From: Laccaria trichodermophora
Lineage: Eukaryota > Basidiomycota > Agaricomycetes > Agaricales > Hydnangiaceae
Length of the DNA stretch: 64,000 nt
Assembly (NCBI GenBank): GCA_018417955.1
Contig: JACTVC010000021.1
Location: 496,001-560,000 of the forward strand
Direction: 5' to 3'
Shown here: positions 1 to 11,329 of the stretch, in pieces
Layout of the letters: each line of letters starts with the position of its first letter
How positions within the stretch are numbered: position 1 is the stretch's first letter
Translations under genes and position numbers: made by a program
The notes under the pieces: model-generated
The model's input: the letters and a program-made list of their open reading frames with translations, nothing else
What the model was told of the DNA's origin: nothing
The model's database searches: none

Positions 1-1
1 G

Positions 2-540
2 TCACTGCAAAGTGCCATGGGGTTTATGCACTGGGTCTGAGCCACTGCCGTTCTGTTCGGGCTGTGGGTGCTGAGGCCTGGCATGTGGATTCATGGTTCG
101 TGAGGCCTCTGGGCCACTGTCCTCAGGTGCGTGGACCTGACGCTGGTATGCGACACAGGGGTTTTGTGCTTTCTGTTGGCGAGAACCTGCACCTAAAACC
201 TCTGAGTGACTTTCATCGCGTGGACCAAGAGCATGTGACATACCATGGTAATTGTGTGCTTGCTGTTGAACTGAACCTGCTGCTTCATTTGACATATCCT
301 TGTGGTGCACTTGCTTAGCAGGAGGGGAGGCTGTTGGGGAGTTCATCACAGGGCAAGTCCCGTTGGCCATTTCTTCATTGGCAGGGGGATCCTCTATGTT
401 GTATACCATTTTTGATCGAGGTTTGGGCTCGCGTGGCTGCTGTGGAAATGGATCTGCCGCTTGGTGTGATGTTCCCTGGCAGCGAACAAGCTTTGTCGGT
501 ACTGGAGGTCAAGAGTCATTGGCACTATCATTGTCCAAAG
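2..540 (-). pseudogene. G1, 3' portion (unrecognised gene, runs off the window)
   Basis: Continuation of the minus-strand gene G1 beyond the TIR element at 541-2112. Removing that element and one copy of its target duplication joins the upstream exon (ending VEDPPSD) to NDSANDS here, and the same frame runs on through a single TGA (509-511) into a long open stretch (409 to 2) rich in Q, H, P and S. The TGA sits where one base change would give CGA (Arg). The protein is polar, low in hydrophobics, and has no domain I recognise; a disordered tail is likely. The 3' end lies outside the window. An independent small ORF starting at 409 is the alternative; the shared frame across the TGA argues for continuity. 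Confidence 0.5.
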
Positions 541-997
541 CAATACTTTCCATTCCTCCACTGATTCCTACCGGATTCCGGCCGGAATCCAGGAATTCCG
601 GCGGATTCCAGGAATTCCGGTGGATTCCAGGAATTCCAGTGGAATCCGACCAGAATCCGACCAGAATCCGCAGGAATCCAACTGGAATAGACAGAAAATC
701 TCATTATTTAGGTTATATTTCACTCTTCTATTTCAGACATACATTTTGGAACAGGGGAATTGATGAAAATACACTTTAAATGCGACTTAATGTGCACTTA
801 TCAAGACCTCCTGAATTACTTATGCAATGTAGTCAACCAATCTATTATTCTATTCTATGTTGATAACATAATCCTAAGAATTTCTTATCACACTTAGATT
901 TGAACAGAGAAAATTGTAGTATATTATATTCATTAGAGCTACATAAATCTATTCTACAACATTGAGTGTTAAAGAACTACATACTCTACTACATGAG

Positions 998-1200
998 GGG
1001 GGAGGGAGTGGTGGGGAGAGAGTGGTGGAGAGGAGAGATGGAGGGGGGATGGAGGGGAGGGAGCAATGGAGGGAGATGGAGGGGAGGGAGTGAGGGGGAG
1101 GGATGGAGAGAGGGGGGAGGTATGGAGAGAGGGAACAGGGGGGAGGGAAAAGGAAGGGGAGAGGGGAAAGGAAGAGGGAGGGATAGGGAAGAGGGTGGGC
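998..1200. repeat. Polypurine (GGA/GGGGAG) tract
   Basis: About 200 bp of almost pure G/A on the plus strand, with irregular GGAGGGGGGATGGAGGGG-type units, inside the element at 541-2112. A similar tract occurs at 49432-49625 in the related element 48744-50529, so it is a conserved internal part of this non-autonomous family. Apparent reading frames across it are low complexity and not credible genes. Confidence 0.85.
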
Positions 1201-1830
1201 CGTCGTCCGTTGACGTGCTCGTCGTCCGCTAACGTGCTCGTCGTCTGTTGACGTTGTCGTCGTCCATTGACGTGGGCGTCCGTTGATGCGGTCATTGTCC
1301 GTTGACGTGGTGGTGGTGTCGTCGTGGGCGTGTCGTTTGTTGGCGTGGCCCTCCGTTGATGTGGTGAGGCGTGTCATCGTCTGTGGGCGTGGTGGTGGTG
1401 GTCGTGCGTTGACGTGGTTGTCCCTCGTCGTGTGCCTGGTGTTAGCAAGCTGGGTGGGACGAGCTTGGGATGGGGGTTGCTCACCTAGGACGACAAATGA
1501 CGATTTGCGTCGTTCGTCGTCTGGTTGCCACGTTGCTGATAGCGACGTGGCAACGTGTTGCCACGCTCGTTTACTGGGGCTGGTGGCGTGGCGTTGGGGC
1601 GTCGTGGCCGTGACGTTGTGTTAGAGGGTAGGGGTCGTGGTGAGAACGACGACGGACATCGTCGTTCTCGTCGTCTTGTTGCCACGTCGCAACGTGTCGT
1701 CGTCGTTTACTGGTGACATGGCATTGAGGCGTGGTGGTGGATCGGTGGCTGGTGTGCGTGGTGGTGGCCGTTGGTGACGTGGTCATGTCACAAGGTTGGT
1801 GGGCATCGTGGACGATGGTGGTGGTGGTTG
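1201..1830. repeat. GTCGTC/GTTGACG-rich internal region of the TIR element
   Basis: Degenerate short repeats built from CGTCGTCCGTTGACGTGG and CGTGGTGGTGGTCG. The complementary composition (ACGATGAACGCCCAC) appears near the left side of the KDZ elements at 38300-38870 and 42300-42800, and again at 49640-50230, which ties this element to those. No protein-coding signal is convincing. Confidence 0.6.
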
Positions 1831-2112
1831 AGAGAGAGAGGGTTGTTTGTTGATGACGCCCAAATCAAGCGTTGGCAAACACCGACGCTTGATTTGGGCA
1901 TCAGGAATTCCGTTCCACGTCATTCCGGGAGCATTCCTTCCGGGTGATTCCTGGAACGATTTCAGCGGAATTTGAATTCCATCAAAATTCCGCCGGAATG
2001 GTTTGATCAATTTGGCAGGGCCCTCTGCCAAATTTGATTCCTCCGGAATTCCAGGAATTGTCCGGATTCCACCGGATTCCGGCAGGAATCAGTGGAGGAC
2101 AATAAAGACCTT

Positions 2113-3104
2113 GTCTGAAGGGGGGTCCTCAACATATATCACTTTGGGTTGACGTTTGGGCTCCTCACGTAACTTGCGTTTCTGACCATCGGATTGAGTG
2201 GATTTGGTCGTCTTCTTCTTGGTAACTTTCAGCATGTTCTCGTCAATCGCCTGACTGCGAGCTCTTGCTCGAAGGAGAGGCACCACATCCGGCCCACCAT
2301 CTTTTTGTCGTGCAGCATTGTGGACTTCAGGCTGACAGTTTTTGACACAGGCCAAGACCTTCACCTCCCCCGACTCCATAACTCCCATGACGATAGGTAT
2401 CTCCAGCCATTCTTCGCTCCCTTCATCCAGAGACTTGTGATCTAGAGCCATTCTGTGAAATGATGTTGTGTGATGTAAGTGGAATTTACCATCAGACCAT
2501 GCCACAATACGAGGAGCCAAAGCCTTCAACTCATCATCCTTGCTCATCAAGTACGTGAACATGACGGTGATTCTGGATGAACTGATATCACTGACAGACC
2601 AGCCTTTTGCGCCAGGGAAAGGCTCCTTGCAGGGCCATCGCTCGAGGACCATTTCCGCATCACGGCAATGGGTCAAAAAATTTGCCCACACCGAAGAGCC
2701 TGCCGCTACCTCTGGGCCTGCCCATTCCACTTCATCCCAGTGAGCCTCCAGCCAAACCATGGAACAGAAGACAACATACCCATTTGGAACTTCAACAGCT
2801 GGGGGACACATCTTCAAGCGCGATCTCTTGATATTTCTGTGTGGCAGCACTCCCAATATGCTGCAGGCATGGCGGTCATTGGAAGGTTAAGATTGGGGTC
2901 AATGGGGTTGGCTACAGCTTTCGCGGTCTTAGAAGCTTTTGTTGACGGTTTTGATGGTTTTTTCAGTCCACCTGGCATGGTAGGGGACTTTGGTAACGAA
3001 ACTTCATCAATCTGCGGAATGTTGGCAACATCCCTACCCAGCAACTGCGCCAAGTTTACAGACTTCGGTGTGATCATCTTCGAATCCATTCCCCTTCAAC
3101 GTTA
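2113..3104 (-). pseudogene. G1, middle exons (unrecognised protein)
   Basis: A long coding stretch on the minus strand. It is entered from an acceptor after an intron at 3105-3149. The first part (about 3104-2815) encodes a lysine/serine-rich segment with KPSKPSTKASKTAKA. The frame then changes near 2815-2860 and continues as a globular-looking segment with many Trp residues (SMVWLEAHWDEVEWAGPEV, KGWSVSDISSSRITVMFTY) and a basic C-terminal stretch (KKKTTKSTQSDGQKRKL). The frame change may be a one-base loss or an unrecognised intron. The exon is cut at 2112 by the TIR element. I recognise no family. Many-exon structure and amino-acid make-up indicate a real gene once, either host or carried by a large transposon. 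Confidence 0.5.
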
Positions 3105-3149
3105 CTGTCAATAAATATGATTTTTAAGCCAGTCAAAGTTGGAATTTAC

Positions 3150-3322
3150 CTAAGGAGCGTCATTAAATGATGAAGCATCTGTTTGATATCAGCTTGACAG
3201 TGCTGAATGACGCCCTGAAGATGTGCATTCCCTGTAAGGACCGTCGCGGCTTGGTTGGTGACAGGATCCCACGGAATGATGATCCCAATCATGTTGACAT
3301 CAGCACGTCCCAGGGTCGTTGC
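3150..3322 (-). pseudogene. G1 exon between two consensus introns
   Basis: Minus-strand exon bounded by a GTAAGT...TTTGTAG intron at 3323-3378 (56 bp) and a GTAAAT...TTGACAG intron at 3105-3149 (45 bp). It encodes a short acidic-neutral segment that continues the helical region of the neighbouring exon. Both introns are of typical basidiomycete size, which is the main evidence for this exon. Confidence 0.55.
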
Positions 3323-3378
3323 CTACAAAGCAGGACTCTTGTTAGAAGGCAGCTTGATAAAACAGGCTGAAGACTTAC

Positions 3379-3557
3379 CAAGTCTTGAACTTGCTTCAGT
3401 GCTGTTTTTGTTATCTTGAATTCTTGCCCATCCGTCTCAGGCCTGAGCACGGCCAACTCAGACACCATCTCCATGAATTTATCCATCTGATCTGGGGACA
3501 ACTTGTCCACAATGTTCTTGTACATTTCAGCAGCCTGAGTTTCCCATGAACCTCCAC
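3379..3557 (-). pseudogene. G1 exon, helical segment
   Basis: Minus-strand exon bounded by GT-AG introns at 3558-3611 (54 bp) and 3323-3378. It encodes GGGSWETQAAEMYKNIVDKL, then SPDQMDKFMEMVSELAVLR and a further helical stretch, predicted mostly alpha-helical and perhaps a coiled coil. No family recognised. Confidence 0.55.
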
Positions 3558-3611
3558 CTGAAAACAACATCAGACCCCGGGATGAGAATTATAAGACATG
3601 GATGTGCTTAC

Positions 3612-4699
3612 TTTTTTTCGGATTGTAAGGCTGGTAACACAAGTTCATTTGCCAAATGTCCCAATGCGAGGCTTCCTGAGAAAGGGACACATTGAATCCC
3701 CCTTTCCGCAGCACAGACTCAGGCATACGACCCATGTTCTTGCAATGTGCGACAATAGTATCTGCGAGTTCCATCGCCAGTCGAGTCTCATGAGCTGTGA
3801 ATGGGCCACGCTTCATTGATTCTGCTGGATTGTCTCGCCTTTTTCCCAATGCCTTTGTGCTTGTGACAGGGCGTGCAGTGGGCACTTCAGAAGGACCTTC
3901 CTCGTCCGCATCCAAACCCTCACCCTCTGCAGAAGGCCTTTGCGCTGGTGGCTTGCTCTTCGCTAGGCGACACAGTTTTTGTGCGAACTCTTGAGAAGCA
4001 CCTTCCGCGTCCACCTCCAAACCCTCATCAGAAGCACCTTCCGCAACCACATCTGAACCCTCTCTGTCTGCTGAAGGCAGTTGTGCTGGTGGCTTGCTCT
4101 TTGCTAACCGACGTAGTTTTTCTGCAAAGTTTTCACCTGGGCCTGAGCCCCCATTGTCCTTCGACTTCCTTGCAGCTCATTTACATTGTCGACCCTGTGA
4201 AACCTGGTCCTCTCCCAATTCATTGCCGCAATTGGCACCTGAACGCCCCTTCCGACCCTTTTGCTTACTCATTCGACGCCTGTCCTGCTCATCCTCTTCC
4301 TCCATCCTCCTCTTCCTCTTCCACGGTATCCATCTCATCATGGCCCCGTCCCTGGTTCTTGCAAGCCCATTCACGTTGACGCACCTTCGCCTCCTCAGTT
4401 TCACCGAAGTTGCTACCTAACCTGCAAGAACTTGATCTATAGCCCTTTTCGCCATCTTGATCAGCTTTGCGCCTTGACTCTGCTTGGTAGTTGTCCTCCT
4501 TTGTGCTGCCTGATTCTTTCTCACCGCCTGACTCTACTTCAACAGGTTCCTGGCCGGACTCTTTTGCGCTGCCAGACTCTGGATCGTTGCCTGAGTCTTG
4601 TTCATCCTCTTGACGCTGGGCAATTATCTCAGCCTCCTCCCACCATGCCTCCACCTCAGCAAGATTGTGTAACACCCAAGGTTCCTCTGTGGTGTCACT
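3612..4699 (-). pseudogene. G1, acidic/repeat-containing exon (5' part lies beyond P1 at 24132)
   Basis: Joined in frame to 24132-24594 when hairpin element P1 and one AGTG are removed. Begins DTTEEPWVLHNLAEVEAWWE, followed by an E/S/G-rich acidic stretch, a basic stretch, then two protein repeats (EKLRRLAKSKPPAQ and QKLCRLAKSKPPAQ, about 145 bp apart). The last part has MKRGPFTAHETRLAMELADT and a C-terminal segment rich in W, Q and N. Defects: a frame change near 4300 in a GAGGAAGAG run, and one in-frame TGA at 4177-4179 where CGA (Arg) would give CKRAARKSK. A consensus donor GTAAGC follows at 3611. The function is unknown. Confidence 0.5.
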
Positions 4700-5026
4700 A
4701 GTATCTACCACTTATATGATAAAATACAGGCAAGTGCCTGCACACCAACATCCACACTGCCTAATGAATTTATGAAATGAGAAGAGTAGGCAAAACTTAT
4801 GAAATGTATTTCATTTCTTTACTATGACTATTTCATAACTGTCCTAAGACATATTTCAATACTACTTCATTGCAATTTCATTACTGCCTGGCCTTCCATT
4901 TCATTGTCTATCCAGCATTGTTTCATTGCTATTTCATTCTTCCCTGACTTTTAATTTCATTGCCTACCCAGCCTTATTTCATTGCTTACCTGGCATTATT
5001 TCATTGCCTTTTCATATCCTGCCTGG

Positions 5027-6698
5027 TGATATGCTTTGCACGGGGATGAACGTGAAAGTGCGAAACACGCAAACAAGGATCAAGCGCGTCGGGGGAAAAC
5101 CCTATACACCTAACACTCACTCACACACACACACACACACTATCACAATCTCGGTGCAAGAGTTCGAGGGCCTTTGGTATTAAGAAATACCACTTTTGTT
5201 TTCTTAGGTTTAAGTCTCAAGAGTTTTCGTTCAAAATTGGGTTTTTATTATAAGGTGTGGTTTAGAATAGTTCAATAGAACAAAGTATATCTTTCTGGGA
5301 ACTTGGTTTCTTAAATGCAAAGTTCTTTGATCACAGTTTCTTTTATTAACACAAAACACGACTTTAATTGACTTTTATGACTCCCGTGAGTTTTTATTAT
5401 GTCACTACGCTCCAAAACCAAGTGTACGAGTACGCTGTCTCGTCTAAAATGATACTGTGTCCTTAAAACCTCTTATTCCAAGTCTCCAAGTAAGTTGACT
5501 CCCAAGCACGCTGGCTTCGTTCACACTGTACTTATCTGACCACGAAGAAATCTCCTTTTAATTGATTACAACTGTCCACCTCCTAAGTCTCTACTTGGAG
5601 TGCAACTAGCTGGTCAACGGGGGGGCGATTCCTTCCTTTTTGACCTGCTAGCGCGCTCCTTATATACTCCAGGAACTCCTATCTATGTTTTACATGTGTT
5701 TTAATTGCGGGATACTTCGGTCCGAATTACAAATATGAATTTTAATGAACGTGTGGTATATTTCGTAGTCTATCTCTGTGAACACTACAGATTTTTGTAG
5801 TGTCGCGTCTTTCATTTTCAAACGCATCAGTGTTTGATGCGTACGCAGAGTTAGCCGACGTAGCTATTCTTAGCTTGGCATGATCTCGCGTGTTTCTTTC
5901 TATGGCCCGGTTTACCGGTTTGACAGATGACATCACAAAATGATTAACGTTTCCTGATGCGTTGATGCGCACGCGTACGCGTTTACCAATAGTCTTCGGT
6001 CTTCCGTCGTTTCCGAGTTTTTAATTAAAATGCCTTGTCTTGGCTCGTCTTTTCATTACGGAGGTCGGGAGACACTCCGAAGGTGTTTTCAAATGTCTTT
6101 CTTATGTCAGGGGTTCTTATTATATTTCATATAATAGAATGTGTCTTTTCTTATGTTTGTACTTGTGACGTTCAGACGCATCAGTCTTTGATGCGTACGC
6201 GGGAACTGCCGTACATGACTTTCTGAATGGCCGTGAGCCACGCTAAGTCTTCGTACGTTTACGGTTTAGGCGTATTTTAGTCTTCTCAATATTTCAGACA
6301 TGCCGTTTAGGCGTCTAAGTCGTCTTTTCTGTATTTCTTGTATAAACACGAGTTTTCCACAATAAATCCATTATGTGTTTCTAAACCCTTTAGTAGTAAT
6401 GCAATTCTTCTCCCTGCGTTGGGTGTTTACTCTAGAACCTCTTCGTGCTCTATTTCATGGTAGGTGAATCTTAGATAGGATCCAAGTATAATGTCACGAC
6501 GCGTACTGCTGCCAGTTCCAAGGCCTTCGTTCTATTTTCAGATTCCACGCATTTGCATTTTTAGTCAACTGCGCCGGGTATGCGCATTGACTCTTTGTAT
6601 CATTGCAATTGTACGTAGTGTATTTATTAGAGATGACCTTTATCGGTAAAATCGTTAAAATCGAATTTTATACGGGTGAAATGGTTTCATCCGTATCA
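5027..6698 (-). repeat. 3' LTR of the Ty3/gypsy element
   Basis: 1,672 bp, read on the minus strand as TGATACGG...GCATATCA. Practically identical to 18366-20038. It contains a (CA)n run near 5110-5135. It also has three short perfect inverted repeats: ACACTACA/TGTAGTGT at 5782-5803 and CGCATCA/TGATGCG at 5823-5841 and 6177-6195, which could be hairpins or protein-binding sites in the LTR promoter. Confidence 0.95.
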
Positions 6699-6710
6699 TC
6701 TCCCCCCCAC
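6699..6710 (-). promoter_or_regulatory. Polypurine tract next to the 3' LTR
   Basis: On the minus strand the sequence immediately upstream of the 3' LTR reads GTGGGGGGGAGA, the expected position and composition of the plus-strand DNA primer of an LTR retrotransposon. Confidence 0.8.
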
Positions 6711-7159
6711 TATAATACTGACCGTCCTCGGTCATTGCAAGATTCCCTTCTGAGGACGTCTTTCTCTGGACTTTGTCTTGTGGTTCACACGTTTTCATAT
6801 TGTAGCGATGGATCGCCAAGATTTTCCAGGATCGACTGACATACGACTGACAATTTCTGAAGTTGTCAATGTCCGCCACACCGACGTTTTACTCGTTATA
6901 GTATGCATCTCACGCACGTCAAGCCAAAAGCCTCCGAAAATTCTATTTTTAGACACAAGCGCCCAATAGACTTTTTAAAACTTTGGGATTCTCAATGATT
7001 CGCAGGAACCGCAACAAATCGGACACGGAGCTCCTCTGGAACTCAGGGACCTTTCTGTTTTTCTCGTGCTACAAAGGAGAGTCCCTTTTTGGTCGTCTTT
7101 CTTTCTCAAAGTTCCTTTTCTTCTTTTCACATTCCCCACTGCTTTCTGCTCGCTTTGCC

Positions 7160-9239
7160 ATGGCTAGTTGGCAAGTGCTCTTCGACGGCTCTGTCTACAC
7201 TCGCGCTGCATACCACTCCGCTCGCTCTCTGTTCGACGAGGAGGCACTTGCGGATTGCGATGGTGAAGACATCGCCAATCTATTGGCTATTGTCCATCCG
7301 CTCATGGTAAGCCGTCTTTTATCTTTTCTTTTTCTGCTTTTAACTCAGCATTTGTTTTCTTAGTTGAGATACTGCCGTTCTCTTGACGATGGCGTGCAAG
7401 AAACTCAATGCGACCTTCGCGTGCGTAAATCTCTTTACAACGCATGGGCCGTTTTGAGTACCGACCACGCCAACTCCGCTTGGGATGAGTGGATGCTCGA
7501 GGCGCCCGAAGGCGACGAGGATTATTATCTCCCAGTGAGTGTCTTTGTTTCTTCATCTGATTTTTATTTTATTTTATTTCTAGGTGGATTGTCTTACTGG
7601 GGACTTCGTCATGACTCCGTTGAGTAATGACGAACTCCTTCAAGTTCTCCCTGCGATCTGTGATGCGCCTGTCAGGGCAAACCCTTTCCCAGCTTCATCT
7701 ACTCCTGTCGCTAGTCGTCATCCATCGCCCGTTGACGAGGAGTCTGACCGAGAGGACTCTCCCATCTTTGTAAGTTTTCTTATTCTAAATATTTCGTTCT
7801 TTTTCTGATTTATTCTTTACTTCTTTTTAGAAACGTCGTAAAGGCGTTCTCGCGTTGCCAGGCCTCATGAAGTTTACGCCTTCGCCGCCGGACAGTCCTC
7901 CCGCTACCGGCCACTCTCGTACTTCTGCCACTCCAGCAACTGGTTCCGCTGACGCGCCAATTCCCATTTCTTTATCTCCTACGCCGCCGCTTGGTATCTT
8001 GCCGCCTATCGCATCTTTTCCAGCACCTCCTGCCAACGCCTCTTCGATCCTCGTAGTCCCTCGCCTCAGCATTCCTAAGGTGGAGATGCACACGCGTCGC
8101 GATCGCCCTGCAAAAGCTATTGCCAAAATGAAGAACACTCTCGTGCTTGCTCCAAGCACGAAATCTAAGGCCAGCAAACGCAAACGGAGTCCCAGTGAGG
8201 AAGGAGAGGATGAGCAATCGGACAAGTCGTTCGTTGCTAGTCCTCCTCCTCGTAAACGTGGACGGCCCCGTAAAAGCGGTACGTCTTCAGGTTTTCTTAT
8301 AATTCACGCTTCTCTTTTTAACTTCGAACTTTTTATTATAGCGCCAGAGGTCATTAACCCCGAGCTAACTCGTGATAAGCAAAGGCTCTGTAAGTTTTTA
8401 TTTTTATTTTTCTTCTTTCATTTCTAGTTGCTAACGAAAGTCTTTGTTTATTCAGTACCTCCTCATGAGCGTTTCATAGGGGCGTTCAACGTCCCCACCG
8501 ACTTGGAGCATCTTTTCAACAAACCATTCGTGAGTTACTTTATTGTATCTTCTTTTTATTCTACTCAAGTTCTCTTCTGTTCAGATCCCCGAGCCTTGCG
8601 TTCAATGCTCGATGGGCAAAAACCGAAAGGAGGAGAAATGCCAGTTTCAAGGCTGGGGTTACCCCTGCGTGCCTTGTACTACTGCGCATTTCACCTGCTG
8701 TGAATTCAGCTTGAAACCTGTTCGTCGTGCGGAAGTCCGCGGTATCTTGGGACGTCGCCCCGTTCGCTTGGCTCCGGAACGTAAGTTCTCGAGTTTTTAT
8801 TTTAAAATTTTTTCTTCTGACTTCGCTTCTGTTTGTAGTCATTGTTTCTCATGTCCAAGACGCTATATTCGATCAACAGCACATCCGCGCACAACACGCG
8901 ATCCTTGACTCCCTCATGTATCGTCGGGATACCAACATGCGCCGCGCTGCTCGAGCGCTCTTTGACCTTGCTGTTCTCGAAGGCCGTGAAAACTTGGTGG
9001 GGACCATTTTTCAGACCCAAGAGGACCTCGACCACTATTTTCCTTTCTTCATGAACTACCTTGGCGATCTTGCCAATCCTTCCGATGGCGAGGCTGCCAA
9101 AGACTCCCTCAACAATCTGGCAGAGATGGCCGTTCTGTTCGAGAAGATCTGCCCCGGACGTCCTCCTACTGATGATTCTGACGAGGATGACGAAGACGAT
9201 CAAGACAATGAAGGTGAGGCCCCGGCCAACGATGGGTGA
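7160..9239 (+). CDS. X1: spliced antisense accessory gene of the Ty3/gypsy element (AT-hook and Cys cluster)
   Basis: Eight exons: 7160-7306, 7364-7534, 7584-7769, 7831-8278, 8342-8389, 8456-8529, 8585-8780, 8839-9239. The seven introns are 49-66 bp with GTAAG/GTGAG-like donors and TAG/CAG acceptors, and all keep frame, giving about 556 aa. Visible parts: an N-terminal region starting MASWQVLFDG; a Pro/Ser-rich basic middle ending in KRGRPRK, an AT-hook core; a cysteine cluster (CVQC, then C-x9-C, CVPC, CC) that could bind zinc; a helical C-terminal region; and an acidic tail (DDSDEDDEDDQDNE). This suggests a nuclear DNA-binding protein, by inference only. It lies opposite to gag-pol, between integrase and the 3' LTR. 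I do not recognise the family. Poly(A) signal AATAAA at 9365-9370. Confidence 0.75.
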
Positions 9240-9801
9240 GCGAGGCGCTTTCATATTTCTTATGCATCTTTTTTTTTTTTTGAGACTTTATACGATATTC
9301 TTTACGCAAAACCTCTTAATATCGTATTATCTTTGTATTTCTTGTAGTTTTTATTAGGTAGACTAATAAAAGCTTGTATCTTGTTGTTTTTCTACTGGTG
9401 TGAAAGAAGACTGAAGTCGCCTCAGCTGACTTAGAGACTTTTTCAACCAATTTCTAAGTTCGTTCTTTTAATTATAAAATCGCAAAACGTTTATCTCTTG
9501 ATTTCACAAGGTACATTATATGTTATAATAGATCACTATCCTCCCCCCTACTTTTAAAATCAACTGTCCTCAGTTGTTCCGCCAAGCGCGAAGAGTGCGT
9601 CTGAAGCGACGGCAATTCTATTAATAGCACATGTGATTATCATACGCGATACCTCCTGAAATGATGCTCAACTCCTGAATGAGCGCGTTGTCAAATTCTT
9701 CATTCTCTAGTCAGGGGTGTAGAACAGTGGAACAATTTAAAAGACGAGAAAATCCGTCGAGTATTGTAGCACAATTCACGACGCTTTTACCCAGCCTAAA
9801 C
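9240..9801 (+). promoter_or_regulatory. Intergenic region between X1 and X2, likely X1 3' UTR and X2 promoter
   Basis: No coding signal. Around 9538-9575 it has a C-rich run followed by ACTGTCCTCAGTTGTTC. This resembles the stretch after the 3' LTR (6697-6735: C run, then ACCGTCCTCGGTCATTG), which lies upstream of X1. The two accessory genes may therefore share a promoter element. Confidence 0.4.
9365..9370 (+). terminator. AATAAA polyadenylation signal after X1
   Basis: AATAAA 126 bp after the X1 stop codon, on the same strand, followed by a T-rich stretch. Confidence 0.45.
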
Positions 9802-11161
9802 ATGTCTCCTCCTGCACCTCTCACGTCTACTCTCGTCATCCGCGACAATATCAACGAAGCGTTTAAGACTTATGTCAACTCAAAGCCGACGTTCCAGCCC
9901 GTTGTTCTGCTCAGCATGCTTTCTAGCATCGCTGGACTCTGCGTACGCTTTTCATGATATATACGTGAATGTCATTTTAATTCGTACATCTTGCTTCTTG
10001 TTAGGGGACTCTTGTCACCAGTGGCGATCCCGCCATTTTTACTGATCACAACATATCGGAGCCTGTCTTCATCGTTCGCCAAGAGTACAACGCCCTTAAT
10101 GACTTGGACAAGTCCGTTACCGCTCCTGTAGGCTTCAACGTCTGCCGGGACTTCTGTAAGAAGGTCCAGATCATCCGAGATGCAGGAAACGCACAGAAGC
10201 GTGGTGCCGCTGACGTCGCTGCAGCCCTTGCTGACGTTAAACCCAAGGTCCGTTATTTTTATTTATTCTCGTTTTTCTATTTTTAATCGCTCTTTTGCTC
10301 AGCCTCGCCCTCGTAAAGCCGTGAAATCCAAGGCTGTCATCGACGACAAGGACGACGACGAGATTGAGATTATTGGCGATGTCGACGTCACAATGGGTGC
10401 GTCTGATGGTCCCATTACTGCCGCTTCAGGTCCTGACGCCGTGCGTATTTCTTAATTTTCATAGGTCTTATCAATTCATTTACTCAGTCATTCGCGCAGA
10501 TGAAAATCGACAACCTCTTCAACGGGGAAGTCGAAGCGAAGGTCGGTACAAAGGATAAGGGCAAAAAGCGTGCTGCAAGCAAGGTAAGCCACGCGACGCG
10601 TTCTTTTTGATTTTTAATACGCAAATGCTCATAAATTCGTTGTTAGTTCCCATTCAAACGCGCAGAGACTGTGCGTATTCCGTACGCCGCTGTTCCTGGC
10701 ATGGACACTAAAAATCGTATTTACTTCAAGGCGGCCGCTATCGAGAATGGTCAGGTTGCGTCGTCCAGCAACAAGCGGGCTCGGATTGATCCCTCTTCTG
10801 CCACTGACCTCGCCGACCTTCAGCATCGTCGCGGTACGTCCTTTCTACTTTGCTATATCACATATCACAAAGCTAACGACCATTTTTATCTTTTTTGTGC
10901 ATAGGACACTCTTTGTCACTTGATAGTTCCATCAAGGACTTTATCACGCAGCGCACCAGAACCGTTCTCGACAAACCAATGCCTGGCGAACCCACGCTGG
11001 ATTATTATCGTACTATGGAGCTGGATTTGCGCAACCGCGTCATTACTGTCCTTCAGCGCATGGACTTGGAGCTCAAACTCTTTGAAGTCATCAACGCTGA
11101 GTACGAGACTGTTGCCGACTTGCTCAAAGATTATGAGGAAATCGAAGCGTTTCTCGCTTAA
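9802..11161 (+). CDS. X2: second spliced antisense accessory gene of the Ty3/gypsy element
   Basis: Six exons: 9802-9942, 10005-10247, 10303-10440, 10488-10583, 10647-10833, 10905-11161. All junctions are GT-AG and keep frame, giving about 353 aa. Begins MSPPAPLTSTLVIRDNINEA. The middle is basic then acidic (PRPRKAVKSK, DDKDDDEIEIIGD), followed by a second basic patch (KGKKRAASK) and a helical C-terminal half (DYYRTMELDLRNRVITVLQR). The plan (globular N-terminus, charged linker, helical C-terminus) resembles X1, so the two could be distant paralogues. No family recognised. It converges with gag-pol: X2 stops at 11161 and pol at 11336. Confidence 0.72.
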
Positions 11162-11329
11162 GTAGGTAATTATACGGACTTAGTAGGGCACCTAGAGTCC
11201 TTATGTATTTTCATAGTACATTCAAAATCTAGATGATCTGTTTTTGCGCGCGCGCGCTTTTATCTTCTGAATACTCCCAATTGCAGTTTTCGTCGTTTGT
11301 TTAATTCAGAAAGAACTTGTCGTGTTTTT

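Larger units (their letters stand above)
541..2112. mobile_element. Non-autonomous TIR element of the CxC5/CxC6 KDZ family, inserted in G1
   Basis: The ends are inverted and GGAATTCC-rich: the left end begins CAATACTTTCC and continues CCTCCACTGATTCCTACCGG; the right end, reversed, begins AAGGTCTTTATTGTCC and continues CCTCCACTGATTCC. The same asymmetric pair of ends (CA[GA]TACTT on one side, [GA]AGGTCTT on the other) is found on the elements at 42049-47948 and 48744-50529. Imperfect 8-bp flanks (GTCCAAAG at 533-540, GTCTGAAG at 2113-2120) are the likely target duplication. The interior has no transposase: a polypurine tract, then GTCGTCGTCCGTTGACG-type repeats. It disrupts G1, whose frame is restored when it is removed. 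Boundaries rest on comparison between copies. Confidence 0.72.
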
